The notes under the pieces are model-generated. The model saw only the letters and a list, made by a program, of their open reading frames with translations, was not told where the DNA came from and searched no databases. The translations under genes were made by a program, and so were the position numbers. DNA of 64,000 nt from Mycetohabitans sp. B8 (GTDB taxonomy: Bacteria; Pseudomonadota; Gammaproteobacteria; Burkholderiales; Burkholderiaceae): positions 244,615-308,614 of the forward strand of contig NZ_JAHLKR010000018.1 of NCBI RefSeq assembly GCF_021991875.1, given 5' to 3'. Shown here piece by piece: positions 43,303 through 53,053 of the stretch (its first letter is position 1; each line of letters begins with the position of its first letter).

Positions 43303-44451
43303 CTACCTGCCAGCGGCGCTCGACACGCCGCGCGAGCGGCCCGAGCTCAGGTATTCGGCAATCGAGTCCTGCGTGATTTCGCCGAGGTAGCCGCCTTCCG
43401 GATCGACGACCGGCAACCACGGCGAGTTAACCTCGAACATTTTTGACAATACCACGCGTAGGTTGTCCTCCGCGTTCACGGTGGTCGCGAATTGACGCAT
43501 TTTGTCGCCGCAACGTGCCGGGGTGGACGCGCCTTCGCGCGCGATACGACGCGATACGTAGCCCAGCGCGCGCTTTGCGTCGTCGGTGACCGTCACGTAG
43601 CGATTATCGGTGTCATCCATCACGCCGAGCGCTTGGGCAAGTGGGGTATCGACGTGCACGGTCTGGGTGTGGGCCGCCGCGTCGCTCGCCTTGACCAGCA
43701 ACAGGCGCTTGAGTGTGCTGTCGTGGCCTACGAACGCGCTGACGAATTCATCCTTGGGACGGGCGAGCAAGGTGTCGGGATGATCGAACTGCACCAACTG
43801 GCCGCGCCGGAACACGGCGACCTTGTCGCCTAGTTTGATCGCCTCGTCGATATCGTGGCTGACCATGATCACCGTTTTCTTCAGCGCGCGTTGCATCTGG
43901 AAAAACTCGTTCTGGATCGACTCCCGGTTGATGGGGTCGACCGCGCCGAACGGCTCGTCCATTAGCATCACAGGCGGATCGGCCGCGAGCGCACGGATCA
44001 CGCCGATGCGTTGTTGCTGGCCGCCTGATAGCTCGCGCGGATAGCGCTTCAAGTACAGCTTCGGGTCCAGCGCGACCATCGACATCAGTTCGATCGCGCG
44101 CTCGCGATAGCGCGATTTGTCCCAGCCGAGCAGCCGTGGCACGACCGTGATGTTCTCCTCGATCGTCATGTTTGGGAACAAGCCGATCTGCTGGATCACA
44201 TAGCCGATGTGGCGACGCAGTTCCACTTCGTTGACGTTCGCGGTGTCCTCGCCGTTGAGCAGCACTCGGCCGCTGGTCGGCTGGATCAGCCGATTGATCA
44301 TTTTCAACGTCGTGGTCTTGCCGCATCCCGAAGGGCCGAGAAAAACGCAGATTTCGCCCTCGGCAACGGTCAGGCTGACGGCGTCGACCGCCCGTACCGC
44401 ACTGCCGTCCTTACGCGTGAAGGTCTTCGTCAATTGGTCAAGTTCGATCAT
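43303..44451 (-). CDS. Osmoprotectant ABC transporter ATP-binding protein with CBS pair (382 aa)
   Basis: ATPase of a quaternary-amine (glycine betaine/choline/carnitine) importer, OpuCA/ProV-like. Walker A GPSGCGKTT, signature LSGGQQQRIGVIRAL and Walker B VMLMDEPFGAVDP are intact. The C-terminal about 120 residues form two CBS domains, which in OpuA-type systems sense ionic strength. The start at 44451 overlaps the permease stop by four bases; a longer in-frame extension is rejected. It is the last gene of a four-gene operon. Confidence 0.95.
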   Translation of the reverse strand: MIELDQLTKTFTRKDGSAVRAVDAVSLTVAEGEICVFLGPSGCGKTTTLKMINRLIQPTSGRVLLNGEDTANVNEVELRRHIGYVIQQIGLFPNMTIEENITVVPRLLGWDKSRYRERAIELMSMVALDPKLYLKRYPRELSGGQQQRIGVIRALAADPPVMLMDEPFGAVDPINRESIQNEFFQMQRALKKTVIMVSHDIDEAIKLGDKVAVFRRGQLVQFDHPDTLLARPKDEFVSAFVGHDSTLKRLLLVKASDAAAHTQTVHVDTPLAQALGVMDDTDNRYVTVTDDAKRALGYVSRRIAREGASTPARCGDKMRQFATTVNAEDNLRVVLSKMFEVNSPWLPVVDPEGGYLGEITQDSIAEYLSSGRSRGVSSAAGR

Positions 44452-45101
44452 GTCTTCGCTACTCCCTTCGGTGTCAATGCACGCTGCAGCGCGTGCAGCA
44501 GCAGGTCCGCGACGATGGCCAGCATGCTCACGAGCACCGCCCCGATCACTAGCCGCGTCATGTTGCTTTGGCTGATCGCGCGCAGTACCAGCTGGCCGAG
44601 GCCTCCAGCACCGATGACTGCGGCAATGGTCATCACGCCGATGTTCATGACGACGGCTGTCCGTACGCCGCCGAGGATCACCGGCACGGCGAGCGGTAGC
44701 TCGACGAGCCTGAGCCGTTGCCAGCGCGTCATGCCGATGCCGGTACCCGCTTCGCGGATGCTTGGATCGACATTGCGCAGCGCCAGGTAGGTGTTGCGCA
44801 TGATCGGCAGCAGCGAATACAAGAATACCGCCACGATCGCGGGAGCGGGGCCAATGCCGATACCCCAGCGCGACAGCAGCGGAATCATCAGGCCGAACAG
44901 CGCAATCGACGGCAGCGTGAGCACGATCGTCGCGCAGCCGAGCAGCGGACCGGCCAGCCATGCGCATCGGTTGATCAGGATGCCGAGCGGCACGCCGACG
45001 AGGATCGCGCAGCCGACGGCGGTGCCCACCAGCGCGAGATGCTGCAGGGTGAGCGACACCAGTTCCTGCCAGTTGTTCGAGAAATAGGTCATCAAGTCCA
45101 T
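44448..45101 (-). CDS. Osmoprotectant ABC transporter permease (217 aa)
   Basis: Inner-membrane permease with about six transmembrane segments. The EAA-loop region ASIREAGTGIGMTRWQRLRL-like sequence (DPSIREAGTGIGMTRWQ) contacts the ATPase. The length matches OpuCB/OpuCD and YehW/Y subunits. It lies between the binding-protein gene and the ATPase gene in the operon. Confidence 0.93.
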   Translation of the reverse strand: MDLMTYFSNNWQELVSLTLQHLALVGTAVGCAILVGVPLGILINRCAWLAGPLLGCATIVLTLPSIALFGLMIPLLSRWGIGIGPAPAIVAVFLYSLLPIMRNTYLALRNVDPSIREAGTGIGMTRWQRLRLVELPLAVPVILGGVRTAVVMNIGVMTIAAVIGAGGLGQLVLRAISQSNMTRLVIGAVLVSMLAIVADLLLHALQRALTPKGVAKT

Positions 45102-45115
45102 CGGTTCTCCCCGGC

Positions 45116-46018
45116 TTAAGGCAACGCGTGCGTGCGCAGGAAATCGGCGGCGACCGCGCTGACCGATTCCTCGTCGATGTCCACGCGCTTGTTCATCTCG
45201 GACATCACGTCGCTGTTGATCTGTGCGGACAGTGCATTGAGTTGCTTGGCGAGTTCTGGGTGCCGGTCCAGCACGGCGCGGCGCACGACCGGCGTTGCGT
45301 TGTAGGCCGGGAAAAAGCCGAGATCGTCGTCGAGCACAGTGATGCCAAAGCCTTTGATACGTCCGTCGGTCGTGTAGACGAGCCCGAACATGGCTTGATT
45401 GTTGTGCAACGCCGTGTAGACCAGCCCCGCGTCCATCTGCTTGATATCCGAGCGGCGCAGTCGCAAGTCGTACAGCGCCTGCAATGGCCGCAACCCATCG
45501 GGCCGGTTCGCAAACTCCGCGTCCATCATAAACCAGTGCCGTTTGTGCGGGCCATCCTGTCGGATCTTCGCGGCCAGTTGCGAGATCGTATGGATGCTGT
45601 CGTGTTCAGCGCGCTCGCGAGGCATCGCCAGCGCGTATGTGTTGTTCAGCGTCGATGGCTCGAGCCATATCAGGCCACGCGGTTTGTCCAGATCGCGTAC
45701 GCGGCGGTACGCGGTCTGCGGATCGAGCTTCTCATGGATTCGGTGGTAGACGATCAGCGCCGTACCGGTGTAGTCCCATACGATGTCCAATTGCCGATTC
45801 TCGAGCGCGCTGCGCAACAGCACGCTGCCTAGACCGCTGCGGTTCTCGACTGGGTAGCCGCGCGAGCGCAGGTATTGTGAAGTGATTTCTGCGAGTAGCA
45901 ATTGCTCGGTGAAATTCTTGCCGCCGACGACCAGCGCCGCGGCGTGCGCCGGTATCACGCCCACCAGCGCGGTGCCGGCGAGCAGCCAAGCCATGACGCA
46001 TTTGAGCAAACGGGTCAT
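45116..46018 (-). CDS. Osmoprotectant substrate-binding protein, OsmF/OpuCC-like (300 aa)
   Basis: Periplasmic type II binding protein. The signal peptide ends near IPAHAAA, followed by LVVGGKNFTEQLLLAEI, the typical start of the QAT family. DIVWDYTGTALI and the later VYTTDGRI are further family segments. It should deliver a quaternary amine to the two permeases encoded on either side. Confidence 0.93.
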   Translation of the reverse strand: MTRLLKCVMAWLLAGTALVGVIPAHAAALVVGGKNFTEQLLLAEITSQYLRSRGYPVENRSGLGSVLLRSALENRQLDIVWDYTGTALIVYHRIHEKLDPQTAYRRVRDLDKPRGLIWLEPSTLNNTYALAMPRERAEHDSIHTISQLAAKIRQDGPHKRHWFMMDAEFANRPDGLRPLQALYDLRLRRSDIKQMDAGLVYTALHNNQAMFGLVYTTDGRIKGFGITVLDDDLGFFPAYNATPVVRRAVLDRHPELAKQLNALSAQINSDVMSEMNKRVDIDEESVSAVAADFLRTHALP

Positions 46019-46037
46019 ACATTCTCCTGTGCTTTCG

Positions 46038-46754
46038 TTACAGTGTCAGTCCGCGACGCGTCAACACGGCGCGAGCGATGCCGGCAACGAGTGCGTCCAG
46101 CGCGAGCGCCAGCGCGGCAGTCGACGCGGCGCCCAACAGCAGCATGGCCGGATCATTCAGGTAAATCCCCGGGAAAATCAATGTGCCGAGGCTGTCGGCG
46201 CCAATCAGGAAGGCCAGCGGCGCGGTGCCGACATTGATGGCGAGGGCGGTACGCACACCGCCGACGATGATCGGCATCGCGTTAGGAAGCTCGACCTTGA
46301 ACATCGACTGCAGCGACGTCATGCCGAGGCCACGCGCCGCCTCGCGCCATGCGGGCGGCACCGCGCGCATGCCCTCGTATGCGTTGCGGGCAATCGGCAA
46401 TAACGACGCAAGCCACAGTGCGACGATCGCCGGCGCGGCGCCGATGCCCAGGACTGCAAGGGCCAGCGCGAGCACCGCCAGTGACGGCACGGTGTTGCCT
46501 ACGTTCAGTACCTGCATCAGCCGCTCTGCATGTTGCGGGTTCGACGCGCGGCTCAGCACGATGCCCGCGGGGATGCCGGTGAGCAGCGCGAGCGCCATCG
46601 ACGCGCCGACCAACAGCAGGTGCGCGCCGGTGTAGTACAGCAAATCGGCATGGTACTTGCGCAGCATGTCCAGCCCGATCGCGTGGACCAGCGCTGTCAC
46701 GATCAGTGTCAGCACGATAAAGCTCGACAATAGCTTCGCGCGACGACTCGTCAT
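46038..46754 (-). CDS. Osmoprotectant ABC transporter permease, first gene of operon (238 aa)
   Basis: Second permease of the importer, with about six membrane spans and the EAA segment AWREAARGLGMTSLQSMF. AGGAG lies about nine bases upstream of the ATG at 46754, so the longer upstream frame is rejected. Two different permease genes in one operon suggest a heterodimeric channel. Confidence 0.93.
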   Translation of the reverse strand: MTSRRAKLLSSFIVLTLIVTALVHAIGLDMLRKYHADLLYYTGAHLLLVGASMALALLTGIPAGIVLSRASNPQHAERLMQVLNVGNTVPSLAVLALALAVLGIGAAPAIVALWLASLLPIARNAYEGMRAVPPAWREAARGLGMTSLQSMFKVELPNAMPIIVGGVRTALAINVGTAPLAFLIGADSLGTLIFPGIYLNDPAMLLLGAASTAALALALDALVAGIARAVLTRRGLTL

Positions 46755-47211
46755 CGTTGAGTTCTCCTCGTGGGTTGCCGATACAGCACGCGCCCTAAAG
46801 CAAAGACAATGGCGAGCCATGCGCGGGGCACGAGGCTCGGCACGCTGAAGGCGGACGGCACAACGCCGTCACATGCTGCACCGTTGCCCGCTGCGCGGTC
46901 GCATTTGCAACGATGGCCGCTGAACGGGCAGGATGTCGTCCACAGACGACTTGCGGAAGGACTGGGCGCAACGCGCCACCGCGTCCACTAAAGCGCCCGG
47001 CATGGCCGGGCAAATGAAAAGGTCCGCCGATGCAGACCCAACTTTCATGCAACCGTATGGAAATTGCACGAAATTGCTCGGATCACGCAGTAATTACCAC
47101 GATCTTGTAGTGCAGACGACATTATTCTATTGAATATTCACACAAAAGTCCAGCACTGGCAGGGAAAACGCAGTCATCGCTGTCCGAACGTCACCGCAGG
47201 CCGGCATGGGC
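46755..47211. other. Intergenic region upstream of the osmoprotectant operon
   Basis: No supported gene in about 457 bases. An AT-richer part at 47040-47160 probably holds the leftward promoter of the transporter operon and receives the end of dctD transcription. No clear promoter or terminator could be fixed. Confidence 0.4.
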
Positions 47212-48564
47212 TCATGTCTCGCCGCGCATGGCGAGCCCGTAGCGTTTAATCTTCTCGTACAGTGTCGCCTTGCCAACTTGCAGGTGTTCGGCCGCGCTCG
47301 ATACGGTGCCGCCGTGCGCATGCAGTGCCTGTGCGATCAGCGCGCGCTCGAATTGCTCGACGCGCTCTTTCAATGGTTGCGCGTCGTTATCCGGGCGGGC
47401 GGCATGCCGTACATCGTCCCAGTCGAGGCCGAGCACAAAGCGATCGGCCGCGTTGCGCAACTCACGCGCGTTGCCCGGCCAGTGCTGTTGCATCAGCGCG
47501 TGCCGCTGCGCGTCGGTGAGCACGCGCGTCGGGCGCTGGTAGCGCACCGCTGCATTGAGCGCGAAATGCTCGAACAGCGGCACAATGTCCTCGCGACGCT
47601 CGCTGAGCGGCGGCAGGGCGATCGTCACGACATTCAGGCGGTACAGCAGGTCGCGTCGGAACGTGCCGGCCGTCACATGCTCGTTCATGTTCCCCTTGGC
47701 CGCCGCAATGATCCGTACGTCGCTGTGCACTGGCGTGTTCGAGCCCAGCCGTTCCAGCACACCGTCCTGCAGCACGCGTAGCAGCTTGGCTTGCAGCGCG
47801 AGCGGCATGCTTTCGACTTCATCGAGAAACAGCGTGCCGCCTGATGCATATTCGAGCTTGCCGACGCGGCGTCGCGTCGCGCCGGTGAACGCGCCTTGCT
47901 CGTGGCCAAACATCTCCGACTCGAACATCGACTCGGGCAATGCCGCGCAGTTGATCGCGACGAACGGCCGGTCGCGTCGCGCAGACTGTTCATGCAATGC
48001 CCGTGCAATCAATTCCTTGCCGGTGCCGGTCTCGCCGTTGATCAGTACGGCGGCATCGGTCGGCGCGACGTTGGCGATCATCGCGCGGACCTGCTCGATC
48101 GCCGCGCTCGTGCCGATGATGTGCACGGTGCCGGGACGCTGGGTCGCCAGTTCTCGGCGTAGTGCACGGTTCTCTAGTTGCAACGCGCGCCGTTCGAGCG
48201 CGCGGCGCACGGCATCGGCGAGGCGCTCCGACGAAAAGGGTTTCTCAATGAAGTCGTACGCGCCGTCGCGCATCGCCTGCACCGCCATTGAGATATCGCC
48301 ATGGCCGGTGACGACGATCACGGGCACATCCGGCGCCCGCTCGCGCATCAGCGACAGCAGTTCCAGGCCGCTCGCCCCGGGCAGCCGGACATCCGTGACG
48401 ATCGCGCCGGGCACGGCGGCGCCGGCGGCGTGCATCGCGTCCAGTGCGGCTTCTACGCTCGGATAGCCGGTCACGTCGAAGCCGCCGAGCATCAGGCTCT
48501 GGACGTTGGCGTGCCGTACCAGCTCGTCGTCTTCAATAAATAATACCTGCAAGCCGTCGGTCAT
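47212..48564 (-). CDS. dctD: DctD-type sigma-54 response regulator (450 aa)
   Basis: Bacterial enhancer-binding protein that activates sigma-54 promoters after phosphorylation. A receiver domain (about 1-120, phospho-acceptor Asp in VTDVRLPG) is followed by an AAA+ domain with GETGTGKE Walker A and the sigma-54 contact loop GAFTGA. A Fis-type HTH closes the protein (VSSAAEHLQVGKATLYEKIK). It is 45 bases after dctB. The expected target is the dctA promoter region around 52.0-52.15 kb. Confidence 0.95.
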   Translation of the reverse strand: MTDGLQVLFIEDDELVRHANVQSLMLGGFDVTGYPSVEAALDAMHAAGAAVPGAIVTDVRLPGASGLELLSLMRERAPDVPVIVVTGHGDISMAVQAMRDGAYDFIEKPFSSERLADAVRRALERRALQLENRALRRELATQRPGTVHIIGTSAAIEQVRAMIANVAPTDAAVLINGETGTGKELIARALHEQSARRDRPFVAINCAALPESMFESEMFGHEQGAFTGATRRRVGKLEYASGGTLFLDEVESMPLALQAKLLRVLQDGVLERLGSNTPVHSDVRIIAAAKGNMNEHVTAGTFRRDLLYRLNVVTIALPPLSERREDIVPLFEHFALNAAVRYQRPTRVLTDAQRHALMQQHWPGNARELRNAADRFVLGLDWDDVRHAARPDNDAQPLKERVEQFERALIAQALHAHGGTVSSAAEHLQVGKATLYEKIKRYGLAMRGET

Positions 48565-48609
48565 GATCGTGGTTGTTCATGCGGTGTCAATGGCGTGGGC
48601 GATGCGGGG

Positions 48610-50499
48610 TCATGCCGGCGTGTCCTGGCCCGAGCGCGCATACGCACGTGGCAGCGTCATCACGAAGCATGCGCCGCGCGCCGGCGCATCGCGATCATCG
48701 TCGCGCGCGGTGGCCACGCTCAGCGTGCCGCCCGCGTCGCGCACGATCGATGCGGCGATCGCCAGCCCGAGCCCCAACCCTTGCCCCATTTCCTTGGTGG
48801 TGACGAACGGCTCGAACAGCCGGGGTAGCACGTCGGCGGCGATGCCGGAACCGTTGTCGATGACGACGATCGCCACGACGTCGGGGCGCGTGTCAACTTC
48901 AATGATAATGCGCGCCGCCGGGTGGCTGACGAGCGCATCGGCTGCGTTGTCGATCAGGTTGATCAGCGCCTGCTCGACTCGCAGGTCATCACACCGCACA
49001 GCGGGCGACGTATCCAGCGCATTTAAATCGAACGGCGCACGCTTGCCATCGGCGTGTACACTCACGACACGCACGTCGATGCCGGCAAGCTTGTTGCGCA
49101 ACATCGCCAATGCATTGTGCAGCGCCTGCGCGACGACGGCGTGCGCATCGCGCGGGCGCCGCTTGCTGACGAACAGTTTCAACTGGTTCGTGATGCGCCC
49201 CATTCTGTCGATCAGCGTCGCGATGGCCTGCAGGTTCTCGCGTGCCGCATCCAGCGCGTTACGCTCGATCAGCACCCGTGTGTTATCCGAGAACGTGCGC
49301 AGCGCGGCGAGTGGCTGGTTCAATTCATGGGTAATGCCAGCGGCCATTTGCCCGAGCGCGGCCAGCTTACTGGCCTGCACGAGTTCGTCTTGCGCGGCGC
49401 GCAGTTCCGCTTCGGCGCGCGTGCGCTCGCCGACTTCGCGCGTGAGTTGCTCGTTGGCCGCCGACAGGTCCGCGGTGCGCTCCGCGACGCGCTGGTTCAG
49501 CTCCGCATAGGCGTTCTGCAGCATCCGGCGACCGTACTCCATTTCGCGCAGCTTGGCCCTTCGCAGCTGCCAGTAGAAGCCCAGCAGCGCGGCAATTAGC
49601 AGCGCCAAGCCGGTCGCCACCGTCATCGCGCGCGCCCGTGCATCGACATCGTCCAGCGGCGACAGTACTGACAACCGCCAGCCAAGCTCGCTCAGCGGCT
49701 GTTCGGTTTGCAGATACAGCGCTGCCAGCGGGCCCGAGCCGAACTGTACCAGCGCCGCCCCCGCCGCGCGCGTGCGCACCCTGGTCAGCGGCAATGGCGT
49801 CAACGGCTCGTCGCCGTACTGTACGGTGTCACGAATCCATGCCGATGCCCGGCTCGACAACGGGCGCGTCGTATGGTACTTCCACGATGGGATCGACGAC
49901 AGGATGACGATACCGTTGGCATCGGTGACGAACAGCGGCTCAGACCGATCTTGCGGCGGGAACCAGCTCAGATCGATCTTGATCACCACGACGCCGACTT
50001 GGGTCCCGTTGTGTGAGACCGGCTGGGAAATGTAGTAGCCGGCCTGATGCGAGCGCGTGCCGATCCCGAAAAAGTGGTCCTCGCGTCCCGCGGTCGCGGC
50101 GACGAAGTACGGCCGGAAATTGTAGCGCGTCCCGACGAAACTGCCGGGTTCGCGCCAGTTGCTGGCGGCGACGCACAGACCGTCGCCGGTGATTAGGTAG
50201 GCTTGTGATGCCTTCGAGCGTTGTGTGATTTCCTCCAGGTAGCGATTCGCGCGGACGACCGCGTCACCGTTCGGCTGCCGTGGCGCATCCTGCACTAGCG
50301 GATGCGTGGAGAGCAGGTACGGCAGCGGCTCGTAGCGGTCCAGCGCGGCTTGCAGCGTGGCGCTCGTGCGCGCCGCGCGCGTGGCGGATGCCTCGCGCAA
50401 GCGGTCGATCGCATGGGTGCGCGTGATCGACCAGGCCGCGGCGCAGCTTGCGATGACGAGCGCAGCGAGCACCAGCAATACGACGGTACGGCGTAGCAC
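48610..50499 (-). CDS. dctB: DctB-type sensor histidine kinase (629 aa)
   Basis: Membrane kinase sensing C4-dicarboxylates. Two transmembrane helices (near residues 5-25 and about 300-320) bracket a periplasmic sensor domain. A coiled coil leads to the H-box MAAGITHELNQPLAAL, then the N box and the G-rich ATP-binding box GQGLGLGLAIAASI. The start is a GTG at 50499 with a weak ribosome site. It lies between dctA and dctD on the same strand. Confidence 0.94.
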   Translation of the reverse strand: MLRRTVVLLVLAALVIASCAAAWSITRTHAIDRLREASATRAARTSATLQAALDRYEPLPYLLSTHPLVQDAPRQPNGDAVVRANRYLEEITQRSKASQAYLITGDGLCVAASNWREPGSFVGTRYNFRPYFVAATAGREDHFFGIGTRSHQAGYYISQPVSHNGTQVGVVVIKIDLSWFPPQDRSEPLFVTDANGIVILSSIPSWKYHTTRPLSSRASAWIRDTVQYGDEPLTPLPLTRVRTRAAGAALVQFGSGPLAALYLQTEQPLSELGWRLSVLSPLDDVDARARAMTVATGLALLIAALLGFYWQLRRAKLREMEYGRRMLQNAYAELNQRVAERTADLSAANEQLTREVGERTRAEAELRAAQDELVQASKLAALGQMAAGITHELNQPLAALRTFSDNTRVLIERNALDAARENLQAIATLIDRMGRITNQLKLFVSKRRPRDAHAVVAQALHNALAMLRNKLAGIDVRVVSVHADGKRAPFDLNALDTSPAVRCDDLRVEQALINLIDNAADALVSHPAARIIIEVDTRPDVVAIVVIDNGSGIAADVLPRLFEPFVTTKEMGQGLGLGLAIAASIVRDAGGTLSVATARDDDRDAPARGACFVMTLPRAYARSGQDTPA

Positions 50500-50560
50500 G
50501 GCGAGAGGTCAGGATAGCGGCGGATGGATGCAGCATTGTGGCACAACGCCGTGCGGGCGC

Positions 50561-51841
50561 CTATGCGGTCGCTTCCGCTTTGATGCTTGCCGACTGGCGC
50601 ATCACACGCTGGAGCTTGTCGCGATCGAGCTCGTGCTCCCACGCGGACACGACGACCGTTGCCACGCCGTTGCCGACGAGGTTGGTCAGCGCACGACACT
50701 CGCTCATGAAGCGGTCAATGCCGAGAATCAGCACCATGCCGGCGAGCGGAATCGTTGGCACGACCGCCAGCGTCGCGGCGAGCGTGATGAATCCGGCGCC
50801 GGTGACGCCGCTCGCGCCCTTGGACGTGAGCATCGCGACGGCCAGCAGCGTGAGCTGCTGACCCCATGTCAGGTCGGTGTGGGTTGCCTGTGCAATGAAC
50901 AGAACGGCCATCGTCATATAAATGTTTGTGCCGTCGAGATTGAACGAGTAACCGGTCGGCACGACCAGTCCGACGACCGAGCGCGAGCACCCGAGCTTTT
51001 CGAGCTTTTCCATCAGGTGCGGCAGCGCCGCCTCGGATGAACTGGTGCCGAGCACGATCAGCAACTCCTCCTTGATGTAACCGAGAAAACGCACGATGCT
51101 GAAGCCAACGGCACGTGCAATCGTGCCGAGCACAACCAGCACGAACAGCAGCGACGTCAGATAAAACGTGCCCATCAGCTTGAGCAGCGGCAGCAGCGAG
51201 CCGACCCCGTACTTGCCGATCGTAAACGCCATGGCGCCGAACGCGCCGAGCGGCGCGACCTTCGTGATCAGGTGCACCATGCCAAAGAACACCTGCGAGA
51301 CGCTGCCGATGAATGCAGACACTTTGGCGCCGCGCTCGCCCAGATGGGCCAGCACGCTGCCGAACAAGATCGCGATCAGCAGAATCTGAAGGATGTCGCC
51401 TTGCGCGAAGGCGCTAAAGAAGGTGTCGGGGATCAGGTGTATCAGGAAATCGACTGTCGTCTGGCCATGCGCCTTTTGCGCATATATCGCCACTGCCTTG
51501 CTGTCGAGCGTGGCCGGATCGACGTCCAAGCCGACACCGGGCTTTAGGATATGCGTGGCGGCTAGGCCGATCAGCAGGGCGAACGTCGAGACGACCTCGA
51601 AGTACAGCAACGCCTTGCCGCCGACGCGGCCCACCTTCTTCATGTCCTGCATGCCTGCGATGCCGGACACCACGGTGCAGAAGATGATCGGTCCGATCAC
51701 CATCTTGATCAACTTGATGAACGCGTCACCTAACGGTTTCATCTGTATCGCTAATTGTGGATAGTAATGGCCCAACAGGATGCCCAGTGCGATGGCGAAT
51801 AACACCTGGACGTAAAGGACCTTGTAGAGGGGTTTTTTCAC
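50561..51841 (-). CDS. dctA: C4-dicarboxylate/proton symporter DctA (426 aa)
   Basis: Inner-membrane symporter of the glutamate/dicarboxylate family for succinate, fumarate and malate. Seen: [19 protein letters not shown], the serine-rich [12 protein letters not shown] re-entrant loop, and [16 protein letters not shown] choose the GTG at 51841 (giving [13 protein letters not shown]) because family members start there and AGGG lies eight bases upstream; a TTG nine codons earlier is less likely. A sigma-54 promoter lies about 180 bases upstream. Confidence 0.95.
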   Translation of the reverse strand: MKKPLYKVLYVQVLFAIALGILLGHYYPQLAIQMKPLGDAFIKLIKMVIGPIIFCTVVSGIAGMQDMKKVGRVGGKALLYFEVVSTFALLIGLAATHILKPGVGLDVDPATLDSKAVAIYAQKAHGQTTVDFLIHLIPDTFFSAFAQGDILQILLIAILFGSVLAHLGERGAKVSAFIGSVSQVFFGMVHLITKVAPLGAFGAMAFTIGKYGVGSLLPLLKLMGTFYLTSLLFVLVVLGTIARAVGFSIVRFLGYIKEELLIVLGTSSSEAALPHLMEKLEKLGCSRSVVGLVVPTGYSFNLDGTNIYMTMAVLFIAQATHTDLTWGQQLTLLAVAMLTSKGASGVTGAGFITLAATLAVVPTIPLAGMVLILGIDRFMSECRALTNLVGNGVATVVVSAWEHELDRDKLQRVMRQSASIKAEATA

Positions 51842-52018
51842 GATAGATACCCTTATCGTTTGTGACAAAAATCGCAGGCTCAGACAAGTTCGTCACGGGC
51901 CTGCGCGGATAACGCATTGCGTGCGCTGCGCAGGTTCAGCGTGAACGGGAACGACGGACGGGCATACGATGTCTCCTGGTGTAGTTGTGTCCTGGTTCGG
52001 CGGCCGTGGGCACTCTAT

Positions 52019-52035
52019 GTGCAAGGCCGATGCCA
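52019..52035 (-). promoter_or_regulatory. Sigma-54 promoter of dctA
   Basis: The minus strand reads TGGCATCGGCCTTGCAC, with GG and GC separated by exactly ten bases as in -24/-12 promoters. It points toward dctA, which would have a leader of about 165 bases. The operon also encodes a sigma-54 activator, which supports the assignment. Confidence 0.85.
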
Positions 52036-52099
52036 GACTAGTCCGATTGTTATAAGTATTTGACGGATAAGGATTATAAGGGCGCGATGAAATACTGTG

Positions 52100-52119
52100 T
52101 TTTCCGGATTTCCGGAAAA
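52100..52119. promoter_or_regulatory. Palindrome upstream of the sigma-54 promoter (candidate DctD site 1)
   Basis: TTTTCCGGA-TT-TCCGGAAAA is a perfect 9-bp inverted repeat about 65-85 bases upstream of the -24 element, within the range where enhancer-binding proteins bind. Confidence 0.6.
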
Positions 52120-52133
52120 TTTAGACGGGAAAG

Positions 52134-52147
52134 TCTGGATATCCAGA
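52134..52147. promoter_or_regulatory. Second palindrome upstream of dctA (candidate DctD site 2)
   Basis: TCTGGATATCCAGA is a perfect 14-bp palindrome. Its centre is about 31 bases, roughly three helical turns, from the centre of the first palindrome. The rest of 51842-52368 holds no gene; a 13-bp direct repeat GAAATGAAGCAGC occurs at 52250-52262 and 52274-52286. Confidence 0.5.
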
Positions 52148-52368
52148 TGCATGGGCAGGATTCTGCTGGCTTGAATAAAGGAAGGCTAGAGCGCGACTGT
52201 TGGCGCTGATCCTGCATTGAAGCGCTGAATTCGCGCCCGCAATTCATGTGAAATGAAGCAGCCTCTTTCATACGAAATGAAGCAGCATCTCGCCGGATCG
52301 GCGTGGGTCCGTATCGCGCGTGGGGATGCATTGGCGAGCAGCAGGTGGCGTATCGTCGCGGCAATGCG

Positions 52369-52863
52369 CTACTTCGCGGATAGTGCGGCCAGCAGGTTCA
52401 TCACCATATTCGGCGTAAAGGTGAACGGCACCCAGCCATAGCCGGTATGGCGGAACACGACCAGTTTTGAGCCATTGTTGTGTGATTGCGTGGCGATCGC
52501 CGGGTCCTGTGTTGCCGCGAAGCGCCAGCCCGGCGGCAGTGTGGCGGGCGGCTCAGGCGTCATCGAGGCACGCGCGATCGCTAACTCCTCGATGATCGCC
52601 GAGATATCGGCGGGCCCGAGCGTAACGGAGTGCTCGCCGAGTGTCACGACGATTTCATTTTGCGACGGACGGTTGAAGTGCAAACGAGGCGGTGTTGGAT
52701 CATTGGCCGTTCTTGCTGCCGGGTTAGGCAGGGCCGAAGCCTCCGAAGTTGCTGAGGCCTCTGAAGCCTCCGAAGTCGCCGAAGTCGCCGAAGTCGCTAG
52801 CCCGGCGCTGGCGAGGCGGTCAATCAGCCGTTGCACTGCGTCAATCTGTTCGTGAAGCTCCAT
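52369..52863 (-). CDS. Hypothetical protein with Ala/Ser/Thr/Glu tripeptide repeats (164 aa)
   Basis: Unknown function. A short N-terminal helix (MELHEQIDAVQRLIDRLASA) is followed by a low-complexity stretch of three-residue units (ATS, EAS). These are encoded by seven 9-bp DNA repeats at 52734-52796. The C-terminal 100 residues look folded (PRLHFNRPSQNEIVVTLG, GYGWVPFTFTPNMVMNLLAAL). An AGGG ribosome site upstream supports the ATG at 52863 rather than a longer frame. It is divergent from the antiporter gene. Confidence 0.75.
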   Translation of the reverse strand: MELHEQIDAVQRLIDRLASAGLATSATSATSEASEASATSEASALPNPAARTANDPTPPRLHFNRPSQNEIVVTLGEHSVTLGPADISAIIEELAIARASMTPEPPATLPPGWRFAATQDPAIATQSHNNGSKLVVFRHTGYGWVPFTFTPNMVMNLLAALSAK

Positions 52864-53053
52864 ACTTCTGCCCTGATTGAAATGGGATGGCAATTTTACT
52901 CGACGTGCCGGGCACGGTAACCGGCGAGCCCGTGGAGCGTCATGTTTGTGCGTAATTTCAGCCATTTCTAGCACGTCGATCGTCATGAAGGCGCTAAGCT
53001 CCCGTATCATTAAGGCTTTTGTAAGCTTATCCCCGGATTTTTGAAGGAGTCGC

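Noticed and set aside
43303..44967. A 554-residue version of the transporter ATPase
   Set aside because: The extra N-terminal 172 residues lie in antisense frame over the permease gene and are Arg/His-rich. The ATG at 44451 overlaps the permease stop as expected for the operon.
51842..51868. A TTG start for DctA nine codons upstream
   Set aside because: The GTG at 51841 gives the family-typical [13 protein letters not shown] and has a better ribosome site.
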